Below, piece after piece: positions 24,893 through 34,942 of a stretch of DNA of 62,964 nucleotides. How positions within the stretch are numbered: position 1 is the first letter of the stretch; each line of letters starts with the position of its first letter. This DNA comes from an uncultured SAR86 cluster bacterium (GTDB lineage: Bacteria; Pseudomonadota; Gammaproteobacteria; Magnimaribacterales; D2472). The notes beneath the pieces are model-generated. The model saw only the letters and a program-made list of their open reading frames with translations. It was not told the origin of the DNA and did no database searches. The stretch is taken from contig CACEBI010000007.1 in the NCBI GenBank assembly GCA_902557705.1, forward strand, positions 1 to 62,964, written 5' to 3'. The translations under genes were made by a program, and so were the position numbers.

Positions 24893-26875
24893 ATGAATAC
24901 TTTACTTTTACCACCGGTCCTAGGCGTTGTTGGAATGTTAGCAGCAGCTCTAGTCTATATGCTAGTGATGAAATATCCAGACGGCGAAGATAAAGTAAAA
25001 AAAATTGGTGATCAGATTCATGCTGGTGCACTTGCTTTTATGAAAACTGAATATAAATACTTAACAATTTTTATTGTGGTTATAGTTCTTTTGGCATGGC
25101 GCGCGCTTGGACCTTATACAGCAATATCTATAATTATTGGAGCAATTTGTTCATCAGTTGCTGGTTTTATTGGCATGTATGCAGCTACTAAAGCAAATGT
25201 CAGAACAGCAACAGCAGCTCAAAAAGATGGTCCTGCAGCAGCTTTGTCAGTCTCATTTTATGGTGGCTCAATAATGGGTTTATGTGTTGCATCATTGGGC
25301 TTAATAGGTTTAGGAGCTTTATATTATTTTTATGTTCCAGCAGGTATTGACCCACATAAACTTGAAGGTTTTGCCATGGGTGCATCTATAGTAGCTCTAT
25401 TTTCTAGAGTAGGTGGTGGAATTTTTACAAAGAGTGCAGATGTTGGAGCTGATCTTGTTGGTAAGGTTGAAGCTGGAATTCCTGAAGATGATCCAAGAAA
25501 TCCAGGCGTTATCGCTGACAATGTTGGTGACAATGTTGGTGATGTAGCTGGAATGGGATCAGATATATTTGAATCATATTGTGGCTCTATGATCGCATCA
25601 ATAGCAATAGCCTATACTCTAGGCAACGAAGACATGATGATGCTTCCCTTGGCACTAGCATCAACTGGTTTGATAGCATCAATTATTGGTATATTCATAG
25701 TAAAACTTCAATCTGCGAAAGCACCTGCAAGTGCTTTAAGATCTGGCACACTTTTAGCTCCAGTAATATTTGTAGCAATGGCCTATTTTATTATCGATTC
25801 TTTTAATGGAGTTGGAATGAATGTTTGGTGGTGTGTTATTGCCGGAGCTGTTGGTGGGGTATTAATAGGACTCATCACAGAATATTACACAGGTGGAAGT
25901 CCTGTGAGAAAAATTGCTGAATCAGGAGAAACTGGTTCTGCGACAGTAATGATTTCTGGATTATCTGTTGGAATGCAGTCTGTTGTAATACCTATTGTTA
26001 TTTTGGCTGGAATTATTCTTGTCTCAACTCAATTATCAGGTATTTATGGCGTTGGAATTGCTGCAGTTGGCATGCTTGCAACTGTAGGTATCACAATGGC
26101 GATTGATGCATATGGGCCTATTGCGGATAATGCTGGAGGTATTGCTGAGATGTCAGGTATGGGTGAAGAGGTTAGAGAAATTACTGATTCTCTAGACGAA
26201 TTAGGAAATACTACTGCTGCAATTGGAAAAGGTTTCGCAATTGGAGCTGCAGCTTTAGCTGCTTTAGCTATTATTTCGGCTTTTTCAGCTGTTGTCGGGG
26301 CTAAAAATCCTTCATTTACATTAGCTCTGACAGAGCCAATTGTTTTAGTTGGGATGTTTATTGGAGTGTGTATACCTTTCTTGGTTTCTTCAATAACCAT
26401 GACAGCTGTTGGTGATGCTGCTTTTGAAATGATTAATGAAATAAGAAGACAATTTAGAGAAATACCAGGTTTAATGGAAGGCACGGCAGAACCTGATTCA
26501 GAAAAATGTGTTGAAATTGCTACTGAAGCTGCATTAAAGAAAATGGTATGGCCAGGAATAATAGCAGTATCAATGCCAGCAATTGTTGGTTTTGGTCTTG
26601 GAGCACAAGCTTTAGGAGGCATGTTAGCCGGAGGTCTTCTTGGCTGTGTATCGCTTGCACTTATGATGGCTAATGCTGGTGGAGCATGGGACAACGCAAA
26701 GAAATATGTTGAAAAGGGCAATCTCGGTGGCAAGGGTTCTGACACACATGCGGCAGCAGTTGTTGGTGACACGGTTGGCGACCCCTTTAAAGATACTTCA
26801 GGCCCGTCCATGAACATTTTAATTAATGTTATGGCAATCGTCAGTTTGGTTATAGCTCCGCTTCTAAGCATATAA
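24893..26875 (+). CDS. hppA: K+-dependent-type membrane-bound pyrophosphatase, 660 aa
   Basis: Polytopic ion-pumping pyrophosphatase. The catalytic loop [11 protein letters not shown] followed by [20 protein letters not shown] is intact, as is the C-terminal [24 protein letters not shown] carries Ala where K+-independent enzymes have Lys, so it belongs to the K+-dependent branch, which includes both H+ and Na+ pumps. I cannot decide the pumped ion. It conserves energy from pyrophosphate, common in marine oligotrophs. ATG at 24893 with GGGG upstream is preferred over TTG at 24890. A hairpin follows the gene. Confidence 0.95.
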   Translation: MNTLLLPPVLGVVGMLAAALVYMLVMKYPDGEDKVKKIGDQIHAGALAFMKTEYKYLTIFIVVIVLLAWRALGPYTAISIIIGAICSSVAGFIGMYAATKANVRTATAAQKDGPAAALSVSFYGGSIMGLCVASLGLIGLGALYYFYVPAGIDPHKLEGFAMGASIVALFSRVGGGIFTKSADVGADLVGKVEAGIPEDDPRNPGVIADNVGDNVGDVAGMGSDIFESYCGSMIASIAIAYTLGNEDMMMLPLALASTGLIASIIGIFIVKLQSAKAPASALRSGTLLAPVIFVAMAYFIIDSFNGVGMNVWWCVIAGAVGGVLIGLITEYYTGGSPVRKIAESGETGSATVMISGLSVGMQSVVIPIVILAGIILVSTQLSGIYGVGIAAVGMLATVGITMAIDAYGPIADNAGGIAEMSGMGEEVREITDSLDELGNTTAAIGKGFAIGAAALAALAIISAFSAVVGAKNPSFTLALTEPIVLVGMFIGVCIPFLVSSITMTAVGDAAFEMINEIRRQFREIPGLMEGTAEPDSEKCVEIATEAALKKMVWPGIIAVSMPAIVGFGLGAQALGGMLAGGLLGCVSLALMMANAGGAWDNAKKYVEKGNLGGKGSDTHAAAVVGDTVGDPFKDTSGPSMNILINVMAIVSLVIAPLLSI

Positions 26876-26894
26876 TTTTTTCTAAATAAACACA

Positions 26895-26918
26895 GATCCA
26901 GAGATTCTTCTCTGGATC
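26895..26918. terminator. Hairpin after hppA
   Basis: A perfect 10-bp stem GATCCAGAGA/TCTCTGGATC with loop TTCT lies 20 bp after the hppA stop. It is followed by GTGTGTAAAATT, not a clear T-run, so it may end transcription weakly or protect the hppA mRNA 3' end. Confidence 0.55.
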
Positions 26919-26935
26919 GTGTGTAAAATTAACTG

Positions 26936-27604
26936 ATGCAGAAAAATATCCTAATAATAGGCTATGGAGATATTGCCAAAAGGTTAATAAAAGTTATCGG
27001 CACTGAATCAATAAATATTTCTGCTATTTCAAGAAATGATTCTAACAATCAAAATATAAATAAATTTAACTGGGATTGGCTTTCAGATAAAAAAATTGAT
27101 TTAAAAGCTAAAAATTTTGATTCAGTAATAATAATCCCCAAGCCTAGCAGCCTTGACGAGAAAGGTTATAAAGATGGCTTTATAATTGCCACAAAAAATA
27201 TCTTAAACCTATTATCAAATCTAAATATTAATAAGGTAATTGCAATATCTTCTACTAGAGTCTATGGCGGTCACCATAAAGGTGCTGTAGATGAAAAATC
27301 AATAGAAAAACCCTCTGAATTTAGAGGCAAATTGATTCTAGAATATGAAATAGCTTTATCCCAAATACTTGGGCCTAAACTTACCATTCTTAGATTCTCA
27401 GGTTTATATGACAACCAATCAAAAAAGACTTCTCATAATAAATTACATAGAGATCAAGCTGCAAAAATAATAGCTCATTTTATTGAATACAAATCTGAAA
27501 GCAGCCGAGCTAATATTATTAACTGTTCTGAGGATTCAGAAATTCTTTTTTCTGAAAAATCAATTATAAATACTAAGTTAAAACAGACAGGATTTAAATT
27601 TTAA
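26936..27604 (+). CDS. NAD(P)-dependent epimerase/dehydratase-like SDR, 222 aa
   Basis: Atypical extended SDR related to YeeZ-type proteins: N-terminal Rossmann motif IIGYGDIAKR (GxGxxA type), a strand ending in IPKPSS, and ISSTRVYGG, where nucleotide-sugar epimerases have SSxxVYG. The usual YxxxK pair is not clear after it (GKLILEYEIAL), so catalytic activity is uncertain. It is short (222) compared with real epimerases (about 310). Substrate unknown. It lies alone between hppA and yicC. Confidence 0.75.
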   Translation: MQKNILIIGYGDIAKRLIKVIGTESINISAISRNDSNNQNINKFNWDWLSDKKIDLKAKNFDSVIIIPKPSSLDEKGYKDGFIIATKNILNLLSNLNINKVIAISSTRVYGGHHKGAVDEKSIEKPSEFRGKLILEYEIALSQILGPKLTILRFSGLYDNQSKKTSHNKLHRDQAAKIIAHFIEYKSESSRANIINCSEDSEILFSEKSIINTKLKQTGFKF

Positions 27605-27648
27605 AAATTAAACTAGAACAATAACTCTAGGCAAAATACAATAAAGTT

Positions 27649-28500
27649 ATGACATCAAGTATGACCGGCTTTGGGCATTCAAGGCATATAAGTAAAGAAA
27701 CAGAAATTTACTGTGAAATTAAATCAGTCAACCATAGATTCTTAGATATCTCTATCAAGCCTAATGATATTAGCAGTGAGCTTGATCTATTTATAAGAGA
27801 TACTATTTCTAAAAAAGTTAAAAGAGGAACATTAGATATCAGATTAAAATTAAAATTTCCATCTAGCAATTCATACATAATCAATAAAGAGTCTTTAAGG
27901 AATTTGAGCAAATCAATTGATGAAGTTAAGCTTTTAGAAATTAAAAAGCTAACTTTCTCAGATATAAAAGACATTCCTGGAATCATTAAGACAGAACAAC
28001 AAATTCAAGTTAACCAAAACTTAATAAAGAAAGTTTTTAAAGATGCTTTTAAAACTTTTCTGTTAAATAGAGCTTCAGAAGGAGAAAAAATAAACAAATT
28101 ATTTTTATTTAAATTAAATAAAATTAATAAGTGTATTTCTAAGTTAGAAAGCTCTAATAAAAAATTATTAAAAGTAAGATCCGAATCTCTTAAAAAGAAA
28201 GTACATAATATATGTGAAACTGTTGATAATGACAGGCTTGCTCAAGAAGTGGCCTTGCTCGCTTTAAAACATGATGTTGCAGAGGAAATAGAAAGAATAA
28301 ATTTTCATACCTCATCTCTAAGAAAGGAATTGATGTCCAGAAGTGGAAGCGGAAAAAAAATAGATTTTATATTACAGGAACTATTTAGAGAAACCAGTAC
28401 ATTATCAGTTAAATTAGATATACCTAAATATAAACAAATAGCATTAGATATGAAACTTATAGTCGAGGAAATGCGCGAGCAGGCTCAAAATATTGAATAA
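27649..28500 (+). CDS. yicC: YicC-family endoribonuclease, 283 aa
   Basis: Matches the YicC/YloC family end to end: MTSSMTGFGHSR at the N-terminus, EIKSVNHRFLDISIKP, and the C-terminal DUF1732 part with RLAQEVALLALKHDVAEEIER and GKKIDFILQELFRE(T)STL. E. coli YicC is an endoribonuclease involved in small-RNA turnover. It overlaps gmk by 8 bp. In many proteobacteria yicC neighbours gmk-rpoZ-spoT as here. Confidence 0.94.
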   Translation: MTSSMTGFGHSRHISKETEIYCEIKSVNHRFLDISIKPNDISSELDLFIRDTISKKVKRGTLDIRLKLKFPSSNSYIINKESLRNLSKSIDEVKLLEIKKLTFSDIKDIPGIIKTEQQIQVNQNLIKKVFKDAFKTFLLNRASEGEKINKLFLFKLNKINKCISKLESSNKKLLKVRSESLKKKVHNICETVDNDRLAQEVALLALKHDVAEEIERINFHTSSLRKELMSRSGSGKKIDFILQELFRETSTLSVKLDIPKYKQIALDMKLIVEEMREQAQNIE

Positions 28501-29110
28501 TAGAAAGGGCAATTTATTCGTTGTTGCTGCTCCATCTGGCGCAGGAAAATCTTCTTTAATTCAATCAATCCTTGCCAACTTTGAAAATATTGAACTTTCA
28601 ATATCAGCTACCACAAGATCTCCAAGAGAAGGAGAGGTGGAGGGTAAGCATTATTTTTTTGTTACCGAAAATGAGTTTAATTCATTGAAAGAAGAGGAAG
28701 CTTTTATTGAATGTGCAATTGTACACGACTATCAATACGGTACTTTACATAAATATATTGATGAAAGGTTAAATAGAGGAATAAATGTAATTTGTGATAT
28801 CGACGTTCAAGGCTTTAAGTTAATTAAAAAAACTGGGATCGATCATATTTCAATATTTATCATTCCTCCAAGCATTGAAGAGCTAGAAAAAAGACTGCTA
28901 AAAAGGGGCCTAGATTCAGAAAATGTAATTGATACCAGGCTTGAAAATGCAAAGGAAGAGTTGAGGTGTGCTGAAGAATTTGATTACAGAGTTTTAAATG
29001 ATAACTTCGAACAAGCCTATGACGAAATAGTTAATATTATTATTAATGGAAAATCACCCAAAAATAACGATAAAATAAATATTAAGATATTAAGAGATAT
29101 GTTGTCTTAA
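28493..29110 (+). CDS. gmk: Guanylate kinase, 205 aa
   Basis: P-loop kinase converting GMP to GDP. Walker A APSGAGKSSL lies at about 13-22; the GMP-binding region has SATTRSPREGEVEGKHYFF, and the lid has the usual ENVIDTRLENAKEEL. The start codon is TTG at 28493 inside the end of yicC, supported by the normal family N-terminus (about ten residues before the P-loop) and by no ATG being available. Supplies GDP next to spoT, whose substrates are GDP/GTP. Confidence 0.95.
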   Translation: MNNRKGNLFVVAAPSGAGKSSLIQSILANFENIELSISATTRSPREGEVEGKHYFFVTENEFNSLKEEEAFIECAIVHDYQYGTLHKYIDERLNRGINVICDIDVQGFKLIKKTGIDHISIFIIPPSIEELEKRLLKRGLDSENVIDTRLENAKEELRCAEEFDYRVLNDNFEQAYDEIVNIIINGKSPKNNDKINIKILRDMLS

Positions 29111-29151
29111 TGGCTTATTAGAAATAGAATACGCTCCCTAGGAGAAATTAT

Positions 29152-29421
29152 ATGGCTAGAATTACAGTAGAAGATTGTTTACAGATTGTACCAAGTAGAT
29201 TTGATCTCATTATCATGGCATCAAAAAGAGCTAGACAGCTAACAACTACTAGCAGAGACCCTTTGGTAGAGTGGGACAACGATAAACCAACATTAGTCGC
29301 ACTTAGAGAAATTGAAGCAGGTCTTCTTGACAAAGAAACACTAGATAGAACTCTAGAAGAAGATGTATTGTTAGATGGTTTTGCAGCACCGGGTACTGAA
29401 GAAACAGAAACAGTCGAATAA
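29152..29421 (+). CDS. rpoZ: RNA polymerase omega subunit, 89 aa
   Basis: Starts [19 protein letters not shown], typical of omega, with the conserved ASKRARQL core and [15 protein letters not shown]. Omega helps assemble RNA polymerase and in proteobacteria is part of a ppGpp site, which agrees with spoT immediately downstream. A strong TAGGAGAAATT ribosome site precedes the ATG. Confidence 0.96.
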   Translation: MARITVEDCLQIVPSRFDLIIMASKRARQLTTTSRDPLVEWDNDKPTLVALREIEAGLLDKETLDRTLEEDVLLDGFAAPGTEETETVE

Positions 29422-29441
29422 ATGAATTATGGAGAACTAAT

Positions 29442-31631
29442 TTGAGTGAATCGGTTCTCCCAAATCATCTGATTAATTTTTCTGATAAAAGTCTATTAAA
29501 ACTCCCGTCATCTCTCTATAAAACTTCTAAAACATACCTAAATTCGAAAGAGATAAAAAAAATACAGAAAGCTTACTCGTTTGCTTTTTATGCTCACATG
29601 GGTCAAAAAAGAAAAGATGGCTCAGACTATATAACTCATCCAGTAGCTGTAACAGAAATATTACTTGAGCTCAAAATGGACTGTGATTCCATATGCGCAT
29701 CATTAATGCATGATGTGCTTGAAGATTGTAATGTTCAAAAAAGCAACCTAGCTAAAATGTTTGGTGATGATGTAGCTCATATTGTTGATGGGGTAAGTAA
29801 GTTAGGAAAAATAGATCTTAAAAATGTAGCTGATAAGAATGCCAATAATCTTCAAAAAATGGCATTAGCAATGGCAAATGATGTAAGAGTTATTTTAGTT
29901 AAATTGTGTGACAGGCTGCACAATATGAGGACCATCGAATTTGTTCCAAGAAAGAAACAAATACAAAAATCAAAAGAGACTTTAGATTTATATGGCCCAT
30001 TGGCACTAAGAGTGGGTATGCAAGACATAAGGGCAGAGCTTGAAGATAGGGCTTTTAAATGCCTGCATCCAATGCGTGCTGATTTATTAAAAAGTGCAAT
30101 TAAGACTTCAAGTGGCGGAAGAAAAAAAATAGTACAAAAAATAAGGAAAGAACTTAAAAGTCGACTTAAATCGAACGGAATCGAAGACGCTGGGGTAAAG
30201 GGGAGAGAAAAAAATCTTTATAGCATCTACAATAAAATTAAAACTAAACATAAACCATTTTCAGAAATACTTGATGTATACGGTTTCAGAATTTTGGTAG
30301 ATTCTGTTGATGACTGTTATAGATCTTTAGGCATTATTCATAATTATTTCTCACCAATTGAAAATAAATTTAAGGACTATATAGCTATTCCAAAAACTAA
30401 TGGCTATCAAGCCTTGCACACAAGCTTACTTGCGCTAGATGCCTTTCCTATAGAGGTTCAAATTCAAACAAGAAGTATGTGGGCAACGGCCAATATGGGT
30501 ATTGCAGCACATTGGAGTTACAAAACAGATGATGATGCTGGTATTGGAACAGGGTTAAGAGCTAGCAGATGGTTATCAAGTCTTATTGATTTGCAAAAGA
30601 AATCATCAAACCCTACAGAGTTTGCTGATTCTCTTAAAAAAGACCTTGATTCTGAAGAGGTCTATTTATTCTCTCCTAAAGGAGATATTTATGCTTTAAA
30701 GGCAGGAGCTACTCCAATAGATTTCGCATATGAAGTGCATACTGGTCTTGGCGATAGTATTGTGGGTTGTAAAGTAAATAGAAGAGAGGCTCCTTTAAAT
30801 GTTGAACTAGAAAGTGGTCAGACAGTAGAAATTATTACATCAAGTAAAACAGTTGAAGCAGATCCTGCATGGCTAAACTTTGTTGTAACAGGTAAAGCTA
30901 GGAGCGGAATTAGGGCTAGACTAAGAACTCAAAAGGTTTCATCAGCAAGAAAAGCTGGGAAGTTTATGCTGGAATCTGAGTTACAAAGATCTGGAAAGTC
31001 TTTAAAAGATTACAGAGGCATTACTTTGAAGAGAGTTCTTGATTCAATAGGAGTTTCATCTCTAAACAAACTTCTTACCGAATTAGGCTCAGGAAAAAGA
31101 ACTGGCAATATTGTTGCTGAGAGATTTTATTCTGGATTAAAGATTAGAAAAGATACAGACGCCAAGAAAATTAAACCTGTTTTTATTCATGACAATCATA
31201 TCGAGGGAGTTTCGGTTGTTTTTGCAAAATGTTGCCATCCTGTCTATAAAGATCCTGTAATAGCACACTCTGATACAGAAAGAGGGATTGTTATTCACCA
31301 TAAAAGATGCAAACAGGTTGCACCATTTATCTCTAAAGATCCAAGATATATTCCAGGAAAGTGGGCTGTTAATACCAAAACTCATGTTTACACAGCAAAG
31401 ATCAATATCGTTACTATTGATGAAATGGGTGTTTTAGCTGATTTAGTTTCAGTTTTCACAAAGGCAGGCATAAATATTGAACAAATTAATACAAAAAATA
31501 TTGATAGCACATTTGCTTCATTTGAAATGGAGGTAGATGTTGAAGATCTTGAAGAATTAAATAATATAATGTTAAAGATTAGATCAAAAAAAATAACAAC
31601 AAGCTGTACAAGACTAATTAACGAAAAATAA
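29442..31631 (+). CDS. spoT: Bifunctional ppGpp synthetase/hydrolase SpoT, 729 aa
   Basis: RelA/SpoT protein with all domains in order: HD hydrolase (about 45-200, YITHPVAVTE and LMHDVLEDC intact), synthetase (about 240-370, with KDYIAIPKTNGYQALHTSL and the VQIQTRSMWATANMGIAAHW region), TGS (about 405-465), helical middle and C-terminal ACT (about 655-729). The synthetase loop has KFKD, the basic type of bifunctional enzymes, not the acidic ExDD of RelA. It starts with TTG at 29442 behind GGAG at correct spacing; no upstream ATG exists. It adjusts (p)ppGpp, with rpoZ just before it. Confidence 0.96.
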   Translation: MSESVLPNHLINFSDKSLLKLPSSLYKTSKTYLNSKEIKKIQKAYSFAFYAHMGQKRKDGSDYITHPVAVTEILLELKMDCDSICASLMHDVLEDCNVQKSNLAKMFGDDVAHIVDGVSKLGKIDLKNVADKNANNLQKMALAMANDVRVILVKLCDRLHNMRTIEFVPRKKQIQKSKETLDLYGPLALRVGMQDIRAELEDRAFKCLHPMRADLLKSAIKTSSGGRKKIVQKIRKELKSRLKSNGIEDAGVKGREKNLYSIYNKIKTKHKPFSEILDVYGFRILVDSVDDCYRSLGIIHNYFSPIENKFKDYIAIPKTNGYQALHTSLLALDAFPIEVQIQTRSMWATANMGIAAHWSYKTDDDAGIGTGLRASRWLSSLIDLQKKSSNPTEFADSLKKDLDSEEVYLFSPKGDIYALKAGATPIDFAYEVHTGLGDSIVGCKVNRREAPLNVELESGQTVEIITSSKTVEADPAWLNFVVTGKARSGIRARLRTQKVSSARKAGKFMLESELQRSGKSLKDYRGITLKRVLDSIGVSSLNKLLTELGSGKRTGNIVAERFYSGLKIRKDTDAKKIKPVFIHDNHIEGVSVVFAKCCHPVYKDPVIAHSDTERGIVIHHKRCKQVAPFISKDPRYIPGKWAVNTKTHVYTAKINIVTIDEMGVLADLVSVFTKAGINIEQINTKNIDSTFASFEMEVDVEDLEELNNIMLKIRSKKITTSCTRLINEK

Positions 31632-31692
31632 TAAACCTTAAAATTTAATTTTAGGTACAATGCATATCAAAAATAAATCCAAGATATAAATT

Positions 31693-32079
31693 ATGACCAA
31701 GAAAATAATTTTCACAGAAAAAGCTCCAAAAGCCATAGGGCCATACTCTCAAGCTGTTTCAGCTAGGGGATTCACATTTGTGTCTGGTCAAGTTGCCATC
31801 AATCCAGAAACTGGAGACTTGATGAACTCTTCAATTAAAGATCAAGCAGAGCAGGTAATAAAAAATCTTACGGCAATATGCGAAGAAGCTAATGGGTCAC
31901 TTGCTGATATTGTAAAACTTACAATCTACATTACTGATATGAATGACTTTGCAGTTGTAAATGAGACAATGCAAAAATATTTTTCAGAACCTTATCCAGC
32001 AAGAGCAACAGTTGAGGTTTCAGCCTTGCCGCTTGGAGTTAATGTGGAAATGGATGCAGTTTTAATTTGCCATGAGTAA
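31693..32079 (+). CDS. ridA: RidA family enamine/imine deaminase, 128 aa
   Basis: Matches RidA (YjgF/YER057c/UK114) throughout: KAPKAIGPYSQAVSARG near the N-terminus, GQVAINPETG, QAEQVIKNL and the C-terminal signature PARATVEVSALPLGVNVEMDA with the conserved Arg and Glu. RidA hydrolyses reactive 2-aminoacrylate and other imines from PLP enzymes. It overlaps pyrB by 8 bp; E. coli ridA is also near pyrBI. Confidence 0.95.
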   Translation: MTKKIIFTEKAPKAIGPYSQAVSARGFTFVSGQVAINPETGDLMNSSIKDQAEQVIKNLTAICEEANGSLADIVKLTIYITDMNDFAVVNETMQKYFSEPYPARATVEVSALPLGVNVEMDAVLICHE

Positions 32080-32977
32080 AAATCTTCTCTCGATTAGTGA
32101 TTTATCTAAAAAAGAAATTTTAGATCTCATAGAATTTGCAAAAAATTTCAAACAAGATGATGGCTCTTTTCGAAAAGAAAATCTATTTCCAGATAAAACT
32201 ATTGCGAATGTTTTCTGTGAGCCAAGCACAAGAACTAAATCTTCTTTTGAAATAGCAGCCAAAAATCTTGGATGTTCAGTTATAGGTTTTGATATTTCAA
32301 ATTCATCTGTTGAAAAAGGTGAATCAATTTATGAGACTGTAGATGCACTAAGTTTAATGGGTGTAGATCTGTGTGTCCTAAGACATCCTGAATCAGTTAT
32401 TAGGGATCTAACAGAATATCTGCCTGAAATGGTATTTATTAATGGAGGGGAGGGTTCTATATCTCATCCAACCCAGGCTTTAATTGATCTAATGACTATA
32501 ATTGAGCATAAAGGTTCTATAGATGATCTTAATATAGTTATTGTTGGTGATCTTGATCATTCGAGGGTCACATCATCTTTTGTTGAAGGTATCTCAAATT
32601 TTTCATTTAATTCTCTAACTTTTTGTGGTCATCCAAGTATGTCTGCAAAATATGCCAATCCTGCATTAGGAAGGTATGAGCCTGATCTCGATACAGCACT
32701 TCATGATGCAGACGTGGTCATGACGTTAAGAATACAATATGAAAGGTTTGAAGAAACGCTTAATCTTGACCTAGATGAATACAAACAAGCATACCAACTT
32801 ACATCTGAGAAGCTTGAGCAAGCAAAAGGTGATGCAATTGTTATGCATCCAGGCCCTGTGAATTATGTAGAAATTTCAGAAAGCGTGTACCAGTCTGAAC
32901 AATCTGTAATTAGAAACCAGATCGCAAATGGTGTTGCCATTCGAATGGCTGTTTTATCAAGATTTTTGAGCAGCTAG
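32072..32977 (+). CDS. pyrB: Aspartate carbamoyltransferase catalytic chain, 301 aa
   Basis: Second enzyme of pyrimidine synthesis. Carbamoyl-phosphate site CEPSTRTKSSF, HPTQALIDLMTI and the C-terminal MHPGPVN motif are all intact, and length is normal (about 305). No regulatory chain gene (pyrI) follows, so it may be an unregulated trimer. Its 3' end overlaps the end of ribE by 21 bp in convergent orientation. Confidence 0.95.
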   Translation: MSKNLLSISDLSKKEILDLIEFAKNFKQDDGSFRKENLFPDKTIANVFCEPSTRTKSSFEIAAKNLGCSVIGFDISNSSVEKGESIYETVDALSLMGVDLCVLRHPESVIRDLTEYLPEMVFINGGEGSISHPTQALIDLMTIIEHKGSIDDLNIVIVGDLDHSRVTSSFVEGISNFSFNSLTFCGHPSMSAKYANPALGRYEPDLDTALHDADVVMTLRIQYERFEETLNLDLDEYKQAYQLTSEKLEQAKGDAIVMHPGPVNYVEISESVYQSEQSVIRNQIANGVAIRMAVLSRFLSS

Positions 32978-33568
32978 GATTTTCTTAACGGTATCAACAA
33001 TCGCTATAGTTGTTTGATCAATTTCAATATTCACTAAATCTTTTTCTTTAAGTTTGTCTAAATTTGTAATTTTAAGGGTTTCAGGAATAAGATGAATATT
33101 AAATTGATTTTTGAAAACCTTTCCTATAGTTAAGCTACAACCATTAATGCCAATATAACCTTTTTCTAAAATGTAATCTGAGTATTCTCTTGAAATTGAT
33201 ATTTTCATATCTTTGGTATTTTCTTTCTCAAATATTTTTTTTACCTCTCCAGTAAAATGAATATGTCCTGATATAAGATGACCACCTATTTCAGATGAAG
33301 CTTTAATTGATCTTTCTAAATTTACAATGTCGCCTTTTAAGATATGTTTTAAATTAGTCTTAAGCAATGTTTCTTCTATAACATCAAATTTAAGATTTTT
33401 GCTACCATTATCTTTTGCGGTGAGGCACACCCCATTAACTGAAATACTAGCTCCTTTTTTTAAGCCCTTATTAAAGTTTTTAGGAGTTGTTATATGAATA
33501 CGAATAAAATCACTGAAACTCTCAACCTTTAATACTTTAGACTTAGAGGAAACTATGCCTGAAAACAC
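32957..33568 (-). CDS. ribE: Riboflavin synthase alpha chain, 203 aa
   Basis: Begins MFSGIV, the invariant N-terminus of riboflavin synthase, with a GTG start at 33568. Two homologous lumazine-binding domains follow (about 1-95 and 96-190), each with the repeat signatures GxSISVNGVCLT and GYIGINGCSLTI, and GGHLISGHIHFTG in the first. The enzyme disproportionates two 6,7-dimethyl-8-ribityllumazine to riboflavin. It abuts pyrE directly, which is an unusual functional pairing. Other riboflavin genes are not in the window. Confidence 0.95.
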   Translation of the reverse strand: MFSGIVSSKSKVLKVESFSDFIRIHITTPKNFNKGLKKGASISVNGVCLTAKDNGSKNLKFDVIEETLLKTNLKHILKGDIVNLERSIKASSEIGGHLISGHIHFTGEVKKIFEKENTKDMKISISREYSDYILEKGYIGINGCSLTIGKVFKNQFNIHLIPETLKITNLDKLKEKDLVNIEIDQTTIAIVDTVKKILAAQKS

Positions 33569-34207
33569 TTAGGCACCCCATTGGTTTCTATATTCTTGAA
33601 GACTATCTAAATGTGATTCAAAGCCTGGGTTTGATTTTGAATACGATATCAAAGTATCTAAATTAATTATAGATATAACTTTCATGCCATATTCTTCTTC
33701 AAGCTCTCTTCTTGCAGATAGATTACCACCACCTCTTTCTTGCCTATCTAATCCTACAAGCATTACCTTAGGATTGGCTTCAATTGATTTAATCATTTCT
33801 ATAGATTCTTTTGCAGCAGTGCCTGCAGATATAACATCATCAACAATTAAGACGTCTCCTGAAGGATTGTTACCAATTACACTTCCACCCTCACCATGAT
33901 CTTTAATCTCTTTTCTATTAAATGATAAAGGGTATTTGAAACCATCTTTATCAAGAATCATAGCAATTATTGAACCAAGAAAAATACCTTTATATGCAGG
34001 CCCATATATACAATCGAACTTTAAATTAGCAGCTTCAATTGCTTGTTTATAGCAATATGCAAGCTCATAAAGATAACCACCATTAAGCATTCTGGCGGCA
34101 TTAAAAAAATAAGGACTTTTTCTTCCAGACTTTAGTGTGAAGTCACCAAATTCTAGTACTTTGGCGTGTAAAGATAGTTCAAGAAATTTTTTTTGATAGT
34201 CTTCCAC
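33569..34207 (-). CDS. pyrE: Orotate phosphoribosyltransferase, 212 aa
   Basis: Converts orotate and PRPP to OMP. The PRPP-binding motif is VLIVDDVISAGTA. The N-terminal part YFFNAARMLNGG and GPAYKGIFLG match family blocks, and length is normal. It starts with GTG immediately after the rph stop (TAAGTG), preserving the rph-pyrE operon known from E. coli. ribE follows without gap. Confidence 0.95.
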   Translation of the reverse strand: MEDYQKKFLELSLHAKVLEFGDFTLKSGRKSPYFFNAARMLNGGYLYELAYCYKQAIEAANLKFDCIYGPAYKGIFLGSIIAMILDKDGFKYPLSFNRKEIKDHGEGGSVIGNNPSGDVLIVDDVISAGTAAKESIEMIKSIEANPKVMLVGLDRQERGGGNLSARRELEEEYGMKVISIINLDTLISYSKSNPGFESHLDSLQEYRNQWGA

Positions 34208-34912
34208 TTATTTCAAACAGGCTTTTTGTTTTTCAATGATATCAGCAATAGCACAACTTCCAAGCTCTAACATCTGATTTAATTGATCTTTTGTGAAGGG
34301 TGCTTCCTCAGCTGTGCCTTGAATTTCTATGAGTTCAAGTGAATCTGTCATAACAAGGTTTAAATCTGTTTCAGCATTACTATCCTCTTTGTAGTCCAAG
34401 TCAAGGATAACTTCATCATTTAATATACCCAATGAAACTGCAGCTATATGTCGCTTAATTGCTCTATGATCGTCATGATGATTTTGTAGAGCAAGAAATA
34501 ATGCGACACAACCACCTGTAATGGAAGCAGTTCTGGTGCCTCCATCTGCTTGGATTACATCACAATCAATATTTATAGTTTTTCCTTTAATATATTTTAA
34601 ATCTACGGCTTGTCTTAGCGATCTGCCAATTAACCTTTGGATCTCTTGAGTTCTGCCACTTTGCTTGCCTCTTGCAGCCTCTCTGCCCATTCTTTCATTT
34701 GTAGATCTTGGAAGCATGCCATATTCTGCAGTAACCCAGCCCTCATCACTACCTTTCATCCATCTAGGAACATTAGTATCAATAGTAGCAGTACAAATTA
34801 CTTTCGTATTTCCAAACGAAACTAATACAGAGCCTTCGGCATGAATATTAACATTGGGTTCAATCGTTATATCTCTTAGTTGATTAAGCTTCCGATTGTT
34901 ACTTCTTTCCAT
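34208..34912 (-). CDS. rph: Ribonuclease PH, 234 aa
   Basis: Phosphorolytic 3'-exoribonuclease that trims tRNA 3' ends. Signatures [20 protein letters not shown], the catalytic-core [19 protein letters not shown] and the C-terminal [16 protein letters not shown] are intact. Full length, unlike the frameshifted rph of E. coli K-12. The co-transcribed pyrE follows. Confidence 0.95.
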   Translation of the reverse strand: MERSNNRKLNQLRDITIEPNVNIHAEGSVLVSFGNTKVICTATIDTNVPRWMKGSDEGWVTAEYGMLPRSTNERMGREAARGKQSGRTQEIQRLIGRSLRQAVDLKYIKGKTINIDCDVIQADGGTRTASITGGCVALFLALQNHHDDHRAIKRHIAAVSLGILNDEVILDLDYKEDSNAETDLNLVMTDSLELIEIQGTAEEAPFTKDQLNQMLELGSCAIADIIEKQKACLK

Positions 34913-34942
34913 AATTTGATCCTATGGATGATTATCCAAATT

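Noticed and set aside
26044-26871. Long open frame (275 codons) on the minus strand opposite the end of hppA
   Set aside because: It lies wholly inside hppA, has a Pro/Ala/Ile-rich composition typical of antisense reading, and shows no domain.
31634-31653. Possible hairpin between spoT and ridA (CCTTAAAATT/AATTTTAGG)
   Set aside because: AT-only stem with a bulge and no T-run. It is what AT-rich intergenic DNA gives by chance.
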